A stretch of 64,000 bases of DNA from assembly GCF_901521055.1 (NCBI RefSeq), contig NZ_CABEGA010000062.1:1-64000 (forward strand), in the 5' to 3' direction. A program made the position numbers and the translations under genes. This DNA comes from Cellulomonas hominis. Its GTDB lineage: Bacteria; Actinomycetota; Actinomycetes; Actinomycetales; Cellulomonadaceae. The notes beneath the pieces are model-generated. The model ran no database searches and was not told where the DNA came from. It was given only the letters and a program-made list of their open reading frames with translations. Shown piece after piece: positions 8,583 to 17,094 of this stretch (positions within the stretch are counted from its first letter, which is position 1; each line of letters opens with the position of its first letter).

Positions 8583-9728
8583 GTGCCCGGGAACCGCCCG
8601 GCGCCGACGCACACCGAGGGGGCCGTCACGGACGCCGACAGGGACGCGCCGCCGGTGGACGACCCGGCCTGGCGGTCGGTGCTGCAGGACGTCCTGCGCG
8701 ACCCGGCGCGGCACGCGCTGCACGCCCAGCCGATCGTCGAGCTGGCCACGGGCTTCGTCACCGGGTACGAGCTGCTGTCGCGGTTCGACGGCCCCTGGCG
8801 CGCCGCACCGGACGTCTGGTTCGCGGCCGCGGAGCGGTGGGGGCTGAACCCGCCGCTGCAGGCGCGGGTGCTCCAGAAGGCCGTCGCGGCGCGGGACGAC
8901 CTGCCGCCGAACACGTTCCTGACCGTGAACGTGGACCCGCACCTGCTGGCCGACGACCTGGTCGCGGGGGAGCTGCTCCGGCACGCGGACCTGTCGCGCG
9001 TCGTCCTCGAGCTCACCGAGCACACGCAGGTGGACGGCGAGGGGCGCGCGATGGCGGTGCTGGACCGTGCCCGCGCCGCGGGCGCGCTGGTCGCGATGGA
9101 CGACGCCGGCACCGGCTACGCCGGCCTGCAGCTGCTCCTGGAGCTGCGGCCGGACATCGTCAAGCTCGACCGCGCGCTCGTGTCGGGTGTCGACGCCGAC
9201 CCGGTGAAGCGGGCGCTCGTCCAGGTGTTCGGCGACCTGGTCGGCCGGATGGACGCGTGGGTCCTCGCGGAGGGCATCGAGACCCGCGGCGAGCTGGACG
9301 CCCTGATCGGGCTCGGTGTGCCGCTGGGTCAGGGGTGGGCCCTGGGACGCCCCGCGCCGCACATGCTCGCCGCCCTGCCGGCCGAGGACGCGGCGCACAT
9401 CCGTGCCACGGCGTCGCGCGCCTCGTTGACGGGCAACGTCGCGAGCGTCGTGCGACCGGCGCGCGCCGGCCGGGACCGCGCGCAGTGCGACGTGCTGCTG
9501 GCCGGGAACGGGATGGTGCTGGAGGTCCGCGGTACATCCGGCCGGTGGGCCCCGGCGATGACCGTCGCGCCGAGCGCGTCCGTGGTCGACGTGGCCCGCC
9601 GGGCGATGCTCCGGGACGAGCGGTGCCGGTGGGACCCGCTGGTGTGCACCGACGCGAACGGGGCCGTCGTCGGGACCGTCCCGGTCGACGCCCTGCTGCT
9701 GGCCGTCTGCGACTCATCCGGGACCTGA
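8583..9728 (+). CDS. EAL-domain protein (c-di-GMP phosphodiesterase family)
   Basis: Protein of 381 aa. The EAL domain spans residues about 30-260: AQPIVELATGFVTGYELLSR (the EAL triplet reads ELL), FLTVNVDP, VLELTEHT, MDDAGTGYAG, DIVKLDR, LAEGIE and QGWALGRP. All expected metal and catalytic residues (E, N, E, DD, K, E, Q) are present. The last 110 residues contain a paired CBS-like segment around TVAPSASVVDVARRAML and DANGAVVGTVPVDALL, which may sense a ligand. GTG 8583 sits just behind GGAGGAGG. It probably hydrolyses or binds cyclic di-GMP in the cytosol. Confidence 0.88.
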   Translation: MPGNRPAPTHTEGAVTDADRDAPPVDDPAWRSVLQDVLRDPARHALHAQPIVELATGFVTGYELLSRFDGPWRAAPDVWFAAAERWGLNPPLQARVLQKAVAARDDLPPNTFLTVNVDPHLLADDLVAGELLRHADLSRVVLELTEHTQVDGEGRAMAVLDRARAAGALVAMDDAGTGYAGLQLLLELRPDIVKLDRALVSGVDADPVKRALVQVFGDLVGRMDAWVLAEGIETRGELDALIGLGVPLGQGWALGRPAPHMLAALPAEDAAHIRATASRASLTGNVASVVRPARAGRDRAQCDVLLAGNGMVLEVRGTSGRWAPAMTVAPSASVVDVARRAMLRDERCRWDPLVCTDANGAVVGTVPVDALLLAVCDSSGT

Positions 9729-9729
9729 C

Positions 9730-9764
9730 GCTGCCGATGGACCGTACGGCAGCCCCGTCGGGGC
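9730..9764 (+). terminator. Possible hairpins after the EAL gene
   Basis: GCTGCCG/CGGCAGC (7-bp stem, 10-nt loop) followed at once by GCCCC-GTC-GGGGC. There is no T-tract. It could stop the EAL transcript or form a leader structure for the DUF1059 gene. Confidence 0.35.
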
Positions 9765-9788
9765 ACGAGACCGAGAAGAGGACACCAC

Positions 9789-9959
9789 ATGAAGGCCTTC
9801 CGCTGCGGCGACGTCGTCCCCGGGTGCGCCCGCGCGTTCACCGGCACCGAGGACCAGATCCTCGCCGAGGTGGCCGAGCACGCCCGGCACGACCACGGCC
9901 TGGTCGAGGTGCCTGCCGAGCTGGTGGTCCAGGTGCGCGCGGCGATGGTCGCCGCCTGA
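9789..9959 (+). CDS. DUF1059 small protein
   Basis: Protein of 56 aa beginning MKAFRCGDVVPGCARAF and containing EVAEHARHDHGL, the short Cys/His signature of DUF1059. The pattern CGxxxxGC plus HAxxxH suggests metal or zinc binding, which is inference. ATG 9789 has GAAGAGGA upstream. It follows the EAL gene after 60 bp of hairpin-forming DNA and may have its own promoter. Function of the family unknown. Confidence 0.85.
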   Translation: MKAFRCGDVVPGCARAFTGTEDQILAEVAEHARHDHGLVEVPAELVVQVRAAMVAA

Positions 9960-9960
9960 C

Positions 9961-10602
9961 CTAGGCCGCCAGGTGGAACGTCCGGGCGAACCGGTCCAGG
10001 AGCTCCCCGCGCCCGCCCAGCACCTCGACCACGCTCGTGGCGATGGCCCGGTCCGGGGGCAGCTCGCCCGAGATGACCCGGCGGATCCCCGGGCCCGCGG
10101 CGAACACGAGGTCCGCGGGCCCGGTCCCGGGCGTCACGTCGAGCGCGGGTCCGTCCACCCGGATCAGCAGCTCCGCGGGGCCGAGGTGCGCCGCGTACGC
10201 GGTCGGGGGCAGGTCCGCCGCCACCTGCGGCCGGAACGCGGTGCGCAGGGCGACGGTCATCGAGTCGGGCGTGATCACCTGCCCCTCGCGCGGCTCGCCC
10301 ATCGCCTTGAATCCCCACGCCCCGAGCGCGTGCACCACCGGCTCGAGCTCGCGCCCGTACGGCGTCAGCTCGTAGACGATCACCCGGGAGCGCGGCGCCC
10401 GCCGGATGACCCCGGCCTCCTGCAGCTCCTTCAGCCGCGCCGCCAGGACGTTGCTGGGGATGCGGGGGAGCCCCGCGGCGAGCTCCCCGTAGCGGCGCGG
10501 TCCCACGAGCAGGTCGCGGACGATGAGCAGGGCCCAGCGCTCGCCGACGAGCTCGAGGCCGCGCGTCACCCCGCAGTACTGCCCGTAGTCGCGCGCTGCC
10601 AC
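9961..10602 (-). CDS. HxlR-like winged-helix regulator with C-terminal SCP2-like domain
   Basis: Regulator of 213 aa. The N-terminal half is a HxlR-type winged helix (YCGVTRGLELVGERWALLIV, then RIPSNVLAARLKELQEAGVI, VYELTPYGRELEPVVHALGAW). The C-terminal 90 residues (PTAYAAHLGPAELLIRVDGP onward, ending LGGRGELLDRFARTFHL) look like a sterol-carrier/SCP2-like ligand pocket often fused to this HTH. GTG 10602 starts 6 nt beyond the VOC stop, so the two genes form an operon read right to left. The inverted repeat at 11082-11100 is a candidate operator. Ligand unknown. Confidence 0.85.
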   Translation of the reverse strand: MAARDYGQYCGVTRGLELVGERWALLIVRDLLVGPRRYGELAAGLPRIPSNVLAARLKELQEAGVIRRAPRSRVIVYELTPYGRELEPVVHALGAWGFKAMGEPREGQVITPDSMTVALRTAFRPQVAADLPPTAYAAHLGPAELLIRVDGPALDVTPGTGPADLVFAAGPGIRRVISGELPPDRAIATSVVEVLGGRGELLDRFARTFHLAA

Positions 10603-10607
10603 CGGAG

Positions 10608-11042
10608 TCAGGCCTGCTGGCTCGTCACGGCCTCGGGGCCGTTGGCGGCGGCGACAGGGTCCATCCAGCCGAACTCCAGGACGTTGCCGTCCGGGTCGGT
10701 CAGCTGGCGCTGGTACATGAAGCCGTAGTCGGAGGCGGGGCGCTCCTCGGTGCCGCCCGCCGCGATCCCGTCGGCCACCGTGGCGTCCACCGCCTCGCGG
10801 CTGTCCAGGAAGATCGCCGTGGCCACCGACACCGTGGTCGCCGGGTCGCCGACCGGCCGGTCGCTGAACGTCTGGAAAAAGTCCCGGGTCACGAGCATGA
10901 AGTAGCTGTGGTCGTCCTCCACGACGACGCACGCCGCGTTGTGGTCCGTGAAGAGCGGGTTGATGGTGAACCCGACGCCCTCGTAGAACGCCTTGGCGCG
11001 GTCCAGGTCGGTCACCGGCAGGTTGACGAACATGGCGGTCAT
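10608..11042 (-). CDS. VOC (glyoxalase/bleomycin resistance-like) protein
   Basis: Protein of 144 aa with vicinal-oxygen-chelate architecture: FVNLPVTDLDRAKAFYEGVG opens the fold and LTDPDGNVLEFGWMDP closes it, with the metal-ligand Glu in the last strand. ATG 11042 follows GAGGGAGA. The neighbour downstream is the HxlR/SCP2-like regulator. Members act as dioxygenases, isomerases or drug-binding proteins; the role here is not deducible. Confidence 0.9.
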   Translation of the reverse strand: MTAMFVNLPVTDLDRAKAFYEGVGFTINPLFTDHNAACVVVEDDHSYFMLVTRDFFQTFSDRPVGDPATTVSVATAIFLDSREAVDATVADGIAAGGTEERPASDYGFMYQRQLTDPDGNVLEFGWMDPVAAANGPEAVTSQQA

Positions 11043-11081
11043 CGTGCTCTCCCTCGAACGGTCGACGTGCTGACGGCCCCA

Positions 11082-11100
11082 CACTTGCGAAAAACAAGTG
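11082..11100. promoter_or_regulatory. Inverted repeat CACTTG-N7-CAAGTG
   Basis: A 6-bp inverted repeat with an A-rich centre (CGAAAAA), 40 bp upstream of the VOC-regulator operon. It is the only AT-rich spot nearby. It may bind the HxlR-like product of this operon. Confidence 0.5.
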
Positions 11101-11207
11101 CGACGTCAAGACCCCGCCCGGATCGCGGCGCGCGCGCGGGAGCGCGTGCCAGAGTGGGGCCGCGGCCGCCGGCACCGCGGCGCCACGGAGACGACGAGGA
11201 GGCGGCG

Positions 11208-11549
11208 ATGACGCAGTACCTGATCTCGTTCGACGAGGGCGCGATGGCGGCCCTGACCCCGCAGGAGCTGGCCGTCGCGTCCGACGTCAGCCACCGGGTC
11301 GTCGACGACGCCCGGCGGGCGGGCGTGTGGGTGTTCGGCGCCGGCGTGGTCGGCGGGGCGGCCAGCATCGTCGGCACCGACGGGTCGGTGACCACCGGCG
11401 AGCACCCCGAACGCAAGGCCGTCATCGGCGGGTTCTCCGTCGTCGACGTCGCCACGCGGGACGAGGCGCTGCGCTGGGCCGCTCGGATCGCCGAGGCGTG
11501 CCGGTGCGCGCAGGAGGTCCGCCAGCTCATGGACGACGACGACGCCTGA
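11208..11549 (+). CDS. YCII-related protein
   Basis: Protein of 113 aa starting MTQYLISFDEGAM with the YCII ending IGGFSVVDVATRDEALRWAA. It lacks the DGPF/DGPY signature seen in the gene at 4541, so it belongs to another YCII branch. ATG 11208 has a GAGGAGG site. No sigma factor is attached. It is divergent from the VOC operon. Function unknown. Confidence 0.88.
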   Translation: MTQYLISFDEGAMAALTPQELAVASDVSHRVVDDARRAGVWVFGAGVVGGAASIVGTDGSVTTGEHPERKAVIGGFSVVDVATRDEALRWAARIAEACRCAQEVRQLMDDDDA

Positions 11550-11647
11550 GGGCGCAGGGACGACCACGCCCCTCATGCCGTGGGCGGACGTGGGCCGCGC
11601 CCCCGGGGGGACGCGCGGTCGTGCACCGGGCACGGACGATCGTCACC

Positions 11648-12985
11648 ATGGAGCAGCTCACGCGGTGGATCGACCTCGCACTGGCGGCGGGCCTGGTGGC
11701 CGTCGCGATCACGGGGATCGCCCGCCGCGGCCGGCCCCGGGCTCTGCTGCTCGGGGCCGGCGCCGCGGCGCTCGCGCTGACCGTGACGGCGTACGCGCTG
11801 GAGGGGCTCCGGTGGCAGGTCCTCGCACTCACGGCCGTCGGCGGGGTCGTCGCCGCGCTGGCCACCTGGTCCCGCCGGCGCGCGCCGGGACGCCTGCCGC
11901 GCGGCCTCGCGACCGCCGGTGCCGTGGCGGCGACCGTCGTGGTCGCGCTCGCCGCCTGGGCGCTGCCGCCCGCGGTCGTCCCCGCGCCGACCGGGACCTC
12001 CGCCGTCGGCGTCTCGACCGCGGTGTTCACCGACCCGGCGCGCAGCGCGCACGGCGGCGCCCCGGACGGCACGTCGCGCTCCCTCCCCGTGACGGTCTGG
12101 TACCCGGCGGAGGCCGGCCCGGGCGGGCCCCTGCTCGCCGACGACGCCGCGACCACGGTCGGCGGGCTCGCCGACCAGTACGGCCTGCCCGCCTGGGTGC
12201 TGGCCGAGCTGCGGGACGCCCGCGGGCACGCGACCCCCGACGCCGCCGCGCGCGACGGCGCGTTCCCCGTCGTGCTGTTCTCGCCCGGGCTGACCAGCAG
12301 CCGGTGGCTGGCGTCGTCCTGGGCGGCCGAGGTCGCGAGCCACGGCACCGTCGTCGTCGCGGTCGACCACCCCTTCGACGCCGCCGCCGTCACGACGGCC
12401 GACGGCGTCGTCGCGAGGAGCGCGCTCGTCGCGACGGGGGACGCGGAGACCGACGCACGCCTCGCGCAGGAGTGGGCGCGGACCCGTGCGGCGGACCTCG
12501 CGGCGGTGCTCGACGCGCTGGCCGCGGCGCAGCCCGGGACGCCCGCGCTCGCCGGCGCGGACCTCGAGCACGTCGTCGCCACCGGGCACTCGGCCGGGGG
12601 CGCCGCCGCGCTGCTGCTCGCGAGCACGGACCCGCGGGTCGACGGCGTCGTGGACATCGACGGCATGCCCCGGTCACCGGCCGTCGACCGGGGGATCCCC
12701 GCGGTCGTGCTGGTCGCGGGCGACGCCGGCCCGATGCCCGAGTACGCGCGGGCCACGGACGCCCTGGTGGCAGCGGGCGCGACCCGCGTCACCGTCGACG
12801 GCGTCGCCCACCTCGGCTTCACCGACGCCTCCCTGGTGCTGGCGCCGGTGCCGCGGGTGCTGGGCGCGCGGGCGGGTGCCGGCCCCGCGACGGCCGCGGC
12901 CGCGACGCTGGCCGTCGTCGACGCCGCCGTGACCGGCGCGCCGGTGGACCGGGACGCGCTGGCCGCCCTGGGCGCCGTCGGCTGA
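11648..12985 (+). CDS. Membrane-anchored alpha/beta hydrolase (PAF-acetylhydrolase/dienelactone-hydrolase-like)
   Basis: Protein of 445 aa. Four hydrophobic segments fill the first 115 residues (for example LALAAGLVAVAITGIA and AVAATVVVALAAWALPPAVV). The catalytic domain then faces outward: VTVWYPAE and FPVVLFSPGLTSSRWL form the early strands and oxyanion region, GHSAGG is the nucleophile elbow (residues about 315-320), and VDGVAHLGFTD gives the final His. This order matches platelet-activating-factor acetylhydrolase-like enzymes. ATG 11648 is the first sensible start. Substrate unknown. Confidence 0.82.
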   Translation: MEQLTRWIDLALAAGLVAVAITGIARRGRPRALLLGAGAAALALTVTAYALEGLRWQVLALTAVGGVVAALATWSRRRAPGRLPRGLATAGAVAATVVVALAAWALPPAVVPAPTGTSAVGVSTAVFTDPARSAHGGAPDGTSRSLPVTVWYPAEAGPGGPLLADDAATTVGGLADQYGLPAWVLAELRDARGHATPDAAARDGAFPVVLFSPGLTSSRWLASSWAAEVASHGTVVVAVDHPFDAAAVTTADGVVARSALVATGDAETDARLAQEWARTRAADLAAVLDALAAAQPGTPALAGADLEHVVATGHSAGGAAALLLASTDPRVDGVVDIDGMPRSPAVDRGIPAVVLVAGDAGPMPEYARATDALVAAGATRVTVDGVAHLGFTDASLVLAPVPRVLGARAGAGPATAAAATLAVVDAAVTGAPVDRDALAALGAVG

Positions 12986-13026
12986 GGCCGGTGCCTCGTC
13001 CCGTGCGGCCGCCCTACGCTGTCCGG

Positions 13027-13437
13027 ATGAGCCGAGCGCTGGACGACGGGCCCTTCTTCCACGGCACGAAGGCCGACCTGCGGACCGGTGACCTGCTCAC
13101 GGCGGGCTTCCGGTCGAACTACCGCCCCGAGGTCGTGATGAACCACGTGTACTTCACGGCGATCTCCGACGGCGCCGGGCTCGCCGCGGAGCTCGCCGCC
13201 GGCGACGGCGCACCCCGGGTGTACGTGGTCGAGCCGACCGGGCCGTTCGAGGACGACCCGAACGTCACCGACAAGAAGTTCCCCGGCAACCCCACCCGCT
13301 CCTACCGCAGCAGCGCACCGCTGCGGGTGGTCGGCGAGGTCACGGACTGGACCCGCCTGACGCCCGAGGCGCTGGCGACGTGGCGGCGGCGCCTGAGCGC
13401 GCTCCGGGACGACGAGCGCGGCGAGATCATCAACTGA
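13027..13437 (+). CDS. arr: Rifampin ADP-ribosyltransferase
   Basis: Enzyme of 136 aa that transfers ADP-ribose from NAD to rifampicin and inactivates it. It covers the whole Arr domain: FFHGTKADLRTGDLL holds the His, NHVYFTA the Tyr and EPTGPFEDDPNVTDKKFPGN the conserved acidic/phosphate-contact block, which is nearly invariant in Arr proteins. A TACGCT hexamer (13015-13020) ends 6 nt before ATG, so it is probably leaderless. The last 8 nt overlap the tail of the convergent MFS exporter. Length is normal for chromosomal arr of soil actinobacteria. Confidence 0.96.
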   Translation: MSRALDDGPFFHGTKADLRTGDLLTAGFRSNYRPEVVMNHVYFTAISDGAGLAAELAAGDGAPRVYVVEPTGPFEDDPNVTDKKFPGNPTRSYRSSAPLRVVGEVTDWTRLTPEALATWRRRLSALRDDERGEIIN

Positions 13438-14905
13438 CCGCGCCTCGGGCACCCCGGCCGCTGCGGCTGCGCACGAGGCCGCACACCACCAGCGCGCCGG
13501 CGAGTGCAGCGAGCACCCCGCCGGCGACCGGGACGACGCGGTCGAACTGCCCGGCCTGCGCTCGCGTCCAGGCCGCGGTGGAGACGTCGCCCGTCATGAG
13601 CGTGGCCAGGACGGTCCCGCTGACGGCGATGCCGGCCGCGGTGGTCACCTGGACCGCGGTGTCGACCAGCGCGGCGCCGATCGTCGTCCGGTCCGCCGGC
13701 AGGCCCCGCATGACGTTCGTTCCGGCCACGACCCCGTTGACCCGCATGCCCGCGGCCACGAGGACGAGGGAGACCGCCACCCAGCCGTAGCCGGCCGTCC
13801 CGAGCCCGGCGTAGACGGCCAGGCCGAGGACGACGGTCACGGCGCTGACCGAGGCCGCCCGCTCCAGGCCGAGCCGCTCCATGACCGGACGGACGAGGAA
13901 GCCGCCGCCGATCAGCACCAGCACCTGCGGCAGCGTGCCGAGGGCGGCCTGCGCCGGCGTCCAGCCCCACGCGAGCTGCAGCTGCAACGTGACCAGGTAG
14001 CCCAGGCCGGCCGTCGCGAGGCCCGTGGCGGCCTTGAACGCGAGCCCGGACGACACCAGGGGGCGCGCGATCAGCGGCAGGTCGATCAGCGGGTGCCGCG
14101 CCGAGCGCTCGCGCCCCACGAACGCGAGACCCGCGCCGACGGCGCCGGCGGTGGCCGCCCAGGGCAGCCACGCCGGGACGTGCGTCTCGACGAAGAGCGT
14201 CGGCGCCACGAGCGTGAGGACGATCGCCGCGGTGCCGAGGAGCCCACCGGGGACGTCGACGGGCGCGCGGTGCAGCTCGGCCGGGTCGTCGGCGGCGACA
14301 CCGCGGCGGATGCAGGCGAACGCCAGAGCCGCGACCGGTGCGTTCACGAGCAGCAGGACCTGCCACGGGGCGAACGCGAGCGCGAGGCCGCCGGCAGCGG
14401 GACCGAGCCCGAGGCCCACCAGCCCCACGGTGGAGATGACGGTCGTCGCGCGGACCCGCAGCGCGTCCTCGTCGAACAGGCGGAACGCGAGGGCCAGCGA
14501 GCCGGGCGTGGTCATGGCCGCGGCCACCCCCATGCCGGCGCGGACCGCGACCAGCTGCCCGGTCGTCGTGACGAGCGCGGCGGCCAGACTGGCCACCGCG
14601 AGCAGGACCAGCCCGGTCAGCATGACCCGACGCCGTCCGACACGGTCCGCGAGGGCGCTGATGGTGAGCATCAGGCCGCCGAAGACCACCGCGTAGGCGC
14701 CGGTGACCAGCTGCAACGACGCGGCGGAGGCGTGCAGGTCGCGGCCGATGGTCGGCAGCGCGACGTTCAGGATCGAGTTGTCGAGCATCTCGACCAGGAA
14801 CACGGCCGACAGGCCGAGCAGGGCGACCCACGCCTCGCGCAGGTTCCTCGGGGGTCGATCGGGGGTGGCCGTCGCGGCGACGCGCGGGTGCTGCTGTGCG
14901 GACAT
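13430..14905 (-). CDS. MFS drug exporter, DHA2 (14-helix) type
   Basis: Membrane protein of 491 aa. The first helix reads LLGLSAVFLVEMLDNSILNV with the DHA2 motif (D-N-S-I-x-N-V-A-L-P), and loop 2-3 has ADRVGRRRVM. Motif C-like glycine-rich STVGLVGLGLGPAAGG is present, as in proton-driven exporters. About 14 hydrophobic segments can be counted. ATG 14905 is 9 nt after the A/G-rich AAGGAGTGC stretch. Its 3' end overlaps arr by 8 bp in convergent orientation. Likely exports drugs or toxic compounds; substrate not deducible. Confidence 0.93.
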   Translation of the reverse strand: MSAQQHPRVAATATPDRPPRNLREAWVALLGLSAVFLVEMLDNSILNVALPTIGRDLHASAASLQLVTGAYAVVFGGLMLTISALADRVGRRRVMLTGLVLLAVASLAAALVTTTGQLVAVRAGMGVAAAMTTPGSLALAFRLFDEDALRVRATTVISTVGLVGLGLGPAAGGLALAFAPWQVLLLVNAPVAALAFACIRRGVAADDPAELHRAPVDVPGGLLGTAAIVLTLVAPTLFVETHVPAWLPWAATAGAVGAGLAFVGRERSARHPLIDLPLIARPLVSSGLAFKAATGLATAGLGYLVTLQLQLAWGWTPAQAALGTLPQVLVLIGGGFLVRPVMERLGLERAASVSAVTVVLGLAVYAGLGTAGYGWVAVSLVLVAAGMRVNGVVAGTNVMRGLPADRTTIGAALVDTAVQVTTAAGIAVSGTVLATLMTGDVSTAAWTRAQAGQFDRVVPVAGGVLAALAGALVVCGLVRSRSGRGARGAVS

Positions 14906-14989
14906 CGGGGTGCACTCCTTCGAGGAAGAAGTGGCGACTCACCCGAGACCGCGTGCGCGCGCCGACCCGTACGGGACGGCGTTTTTCCT

Positions 14990-16249
14990 TCAGACGACCG
15001 CGAGCGTACCCCCGTCGCCCAGCAGGTGCCCGCGGCGCCAGACCGCCCGGATGCCGAGGCTGTCGCCGATCGTCGTGGTCGGGTCCCCGTCGACGAGCAG
15101 CAGGTCCGCGCGCTTGCCGGGTGCGATGCGCCCGCGGTCGGCGAGGCCGAACCGCCGTGCGGGGGTGCTGGTGGCGGCACGCAGCGCCTCGACCGGGGTC
15201 AGACCCGCACGCACCAGGTACTGCAGCTCGTGGTGGACGCTGGCCCCGTGGGCGAGTCCGCCCATGAACGGCAGCGGGACCGAGGCGTCGGTGCCGACCA
15301 GCAGGTCGACCCCGGCGTCGTGCAGCGCCTTGACTGAGGCGAGCACGTCGTCCAGGCGCCCCTGCGGGTAGCGGTCGAAGCTCGAGCGGAGCGTCCGCAG
15401 CCAGGCGTCGCCGAGCCGCTCCGACACCCGGGGGTCGGCGGCGAGCTCGGCACCCGTGACGCCCATCATGGACGCGTCCAGCACGACGCACGGGACGACG
15501 AACGCGCCGGACGCCGCGATCAGGTCGATGATCTCGGGCGTGTGCGGGCGGTCCATGAACAGGTGGACCAGGCCGCCGATCCCGGCCTCGACCGCCATCC
15601 GGGTGGCGTCCACGGTGAGGGCGTGCGCGACCGTGAGCATGCCCGCGCGCCGGGCGGCGGCGACCCCCGCCTCGAGGGTCGGGCGGTCGAGGGCGGGCAG
15701 GCCCGGGTGCCCCTCGACCGTGCCGTCGTCGACCATGAACTTGATGTAGTCGGAGCCGGACGCGACGAGCCGCGGGACGAACGCGACCGCCTCCTCGGGG
15801 GTCGTGACGAACGGCATCACCGGGGGCGCCTGGTCCCCGGCCGCCCCCGCCGCGCCCGCGCCGGGCGGGGGGCCCGGGCGGAAGCCGTCGGGGAACAGCT
15901 CGGACGGGTGGCCGCCCGGGGGAGTGAGGGCGAACCCGGACGAGCGCACGTCGGCGACGGTGTCGTCCTCCTCGATGCCGGCGCGGTTCGGGCGGGTGTG
16001 GGTGCCCTGCATCTCGAGCTGGGTCGTCACCCCGAACCGCAGCGCGAGGGCGAGGCTGTCCCGGTTGGTGTGCACGTGCGCGTCGAACAGGCCGGGCAGG
16101 ACCGTGCCACCCCCGGCGTCGACGACCCGTGCGCCGGGGTCGGGCTCACCGCCGACGGCGGTGATGGTCGTGCCGTCGACGGTCAGGCTCCTGGCGGGCA
16201 GGACGACCTCGCCGTCGAAGATGCGGACGTTCGTGAGGTGCGTGCTCAT
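14990..16249 (-). CDS. Amidohydrolase family protein (metal-dependent hydrolase)
   Basis: Enzyme of 419 aa. It starts with the composite beta-sandwich (NVRIFDGEVVLPARSLTVDG), then the metal motif FDAHVHT (HxH), a Lys in DYIKFMVDDG, His in TVAHALTVDA and LVHLFMDRPH, and the catalytic Asp in LLVGTDASVPLP. The C-terminus returns to the sandwich with GRIAPGKRADLLLVDGDP. This set fits the imidazolonepropionase/prolidase-like group. ATG 16249 has AGGAGAG upstream. It is divergent from a TetR gene, and two palindromes between them suggest TetR control. Confidence 0.92.
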   Translation of the reverse strand: MSTHLTNVRIFDGEVVLPARSLTVDGTTITAVGGEPDPGARVVDAGGGTVLPGLFDAHVHTNRDSLALALRFGVTTQLEMQGTHTRPNRAGIEEDDTVADVRSSGFALTPPGGHPSELFPDGFRPGPPPGAGAAGAAGDQAPPVMPFVTTPEEAVAFVPRLVASGSDYIKFMVDDGTVEGHPGLPALDRPTLEAGVAAARRAGMLTVAHALTVDATRMAVEAGIGGLVHLFMDRPHTPEIIDLIAASGAFVVPCVVLDASMMGVTGAELAADPRVSERLGDAWLRTLRSSFDRYPQGRLDDVLASVKALHDAGVDLLVGTDASVPLPFMGGLAHGASVHHELQYLVRAGLTPVEALRAATSTPARRFGLADRGRIAPGKRADLLLVDGDPTTTIGDSLGIRAVWRRGHLLGDGGTLAVV

Positions 16250-16298
16250 GCGGCTCTCCTGGAGCTCGGGGGTGCGTCGCGGGTGGGTGCGACGTTAA

Positions 16299-16325
16299 CG
16301 AACATGTTCGTCACGAACAAGTTCG
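16299..16325. promoter_or_regulatory. Tandem TetR-type operators
   Basis: CGAACATGTTCG (16299-16310, perfect palindrome) and CGAACAAGTTCG (16314-16325, perfect arms with AA centre). Centres are 15 bp apart. They lie between the amidohydrolase and TetR starts and upstream of the TetR -10 hexamer. Confidence 0.8.
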
Positions 16326-16377
16326 GCACGCCGGTCGTGGTCGCGCCCGGCCGGTCGCCGCCCGTAGATTGACCGCC

Positions 16378-17052
16378 ATGCCTGCACCTCGGAGCCGCCG
16401 CGAGCGACCGGCCAAACCGGCGCTCACCAGGGAGGGGATCGTCGACGCCGCCGTCCGGCTGATGGAGCAGGAGGGCCTGGAGCGCGTCACGATGCGGCGC
16501 CTGGCGACGGAGCTGGACACGGGAGCGGCGTCGCTCTACGTCTACGTGGCGAACACGGCGGAGCTGCACGCGGCGGTCCTCGACCGGCTCCTGGCCGAGG
16601 TCGACCTCCGGGCGGCGGGCGCGCGGGGGTGGCGGGAGCGGCTCGACGCCGTCGTCGGGAGCTACACCGACGTGCTCCAGGCGCGACCCGCGCTGGCCCG
16701 GTCGGCGATGGTGACCCGGCCCAACGGCCCGCACTACCTGGACCTGGTGGAGACGCTGCTCGCCCTGCTGGAGGAGGGCGACGTCCCCGCCGCGCAGGCG
16801 GCGTGGGGGGTCGACCTGCTGCTGCACAACGCGACGGCGATGGCCGCCGAGCACGCCGCCGGCCCGGACGACCGGCAGGCGGCCCGGGAGTGGGACCGGC
16901 TCGGTGTCCTGCTCACCCACGCCTCGCCCGAGCAGCACCCGCGCGTGCACGCCCAGGCGCAGCACCTGCTGTCGGGCACCCCCGACGAGCGCCGGCGCTG
17001 GCGCCTGCAGACGCTGGTCAACGGCATCCTGGCGACGCCCTCCGACGGCTAG
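16378..17052 (+). CDS. TetR-family regulator with TetR_C-type ligand domain
   Basis: Repressor of 224 aa. The HTH lies at residues about 15-60: ALTREGIVDAAVRLMEQEGL, VTMRRLATELDTGAASLYVY. The C-terminal domain (ARPALARSAMVTRPNGPHYL, AAWGVDLLLHNATAMAAEH) resembles the TetR class ligand domain. ATG 16378 is preceded by TAGATT ending 7 nt upstream, suggesting leaderless expression. Two operator palindromes at 16299-16325 control the divergent amidohydrolase and likely this gene. Inducer unknown. Confidence 0.93.
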   Translation: MPAPRSRRERPAKPALTREGIVDAAVRLMEQEGLERVTMRRLATELDTGAASLYVYVANTAELHAAVLDRLLAEVDLRAAGARGWRERLDAVVGSYTDVLQARPALARSAMVTRPNGPHYLDLVETLLALLEEGDVPAAQAAWGVDLLLHNATAMAAEHAAGPDDRQAAREWDRLGVLLTHASPEQHPRVHAQAQHLLSGTPDERRRWRLQTLVNGILATPSDG

Positions 17053-17094
17053 GACGACGGCGGCCGCGCGTACGGTCCCTGCCGTGCCGGCTGG

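Noticed and set aside
6747-9398. 883-aa ORF on the minus strand
   Set aside because: Spans three real genes (glycosyltransferase, ice-binding-like, EAL) in other frames, has no domain and is Arg/Gly-rich.
13302-15491. 729-aa ORF on the minus strand
   Set aside because: Antisense or out-of-frame over arr, MFS and amidohydrolase; no recognisable motif.
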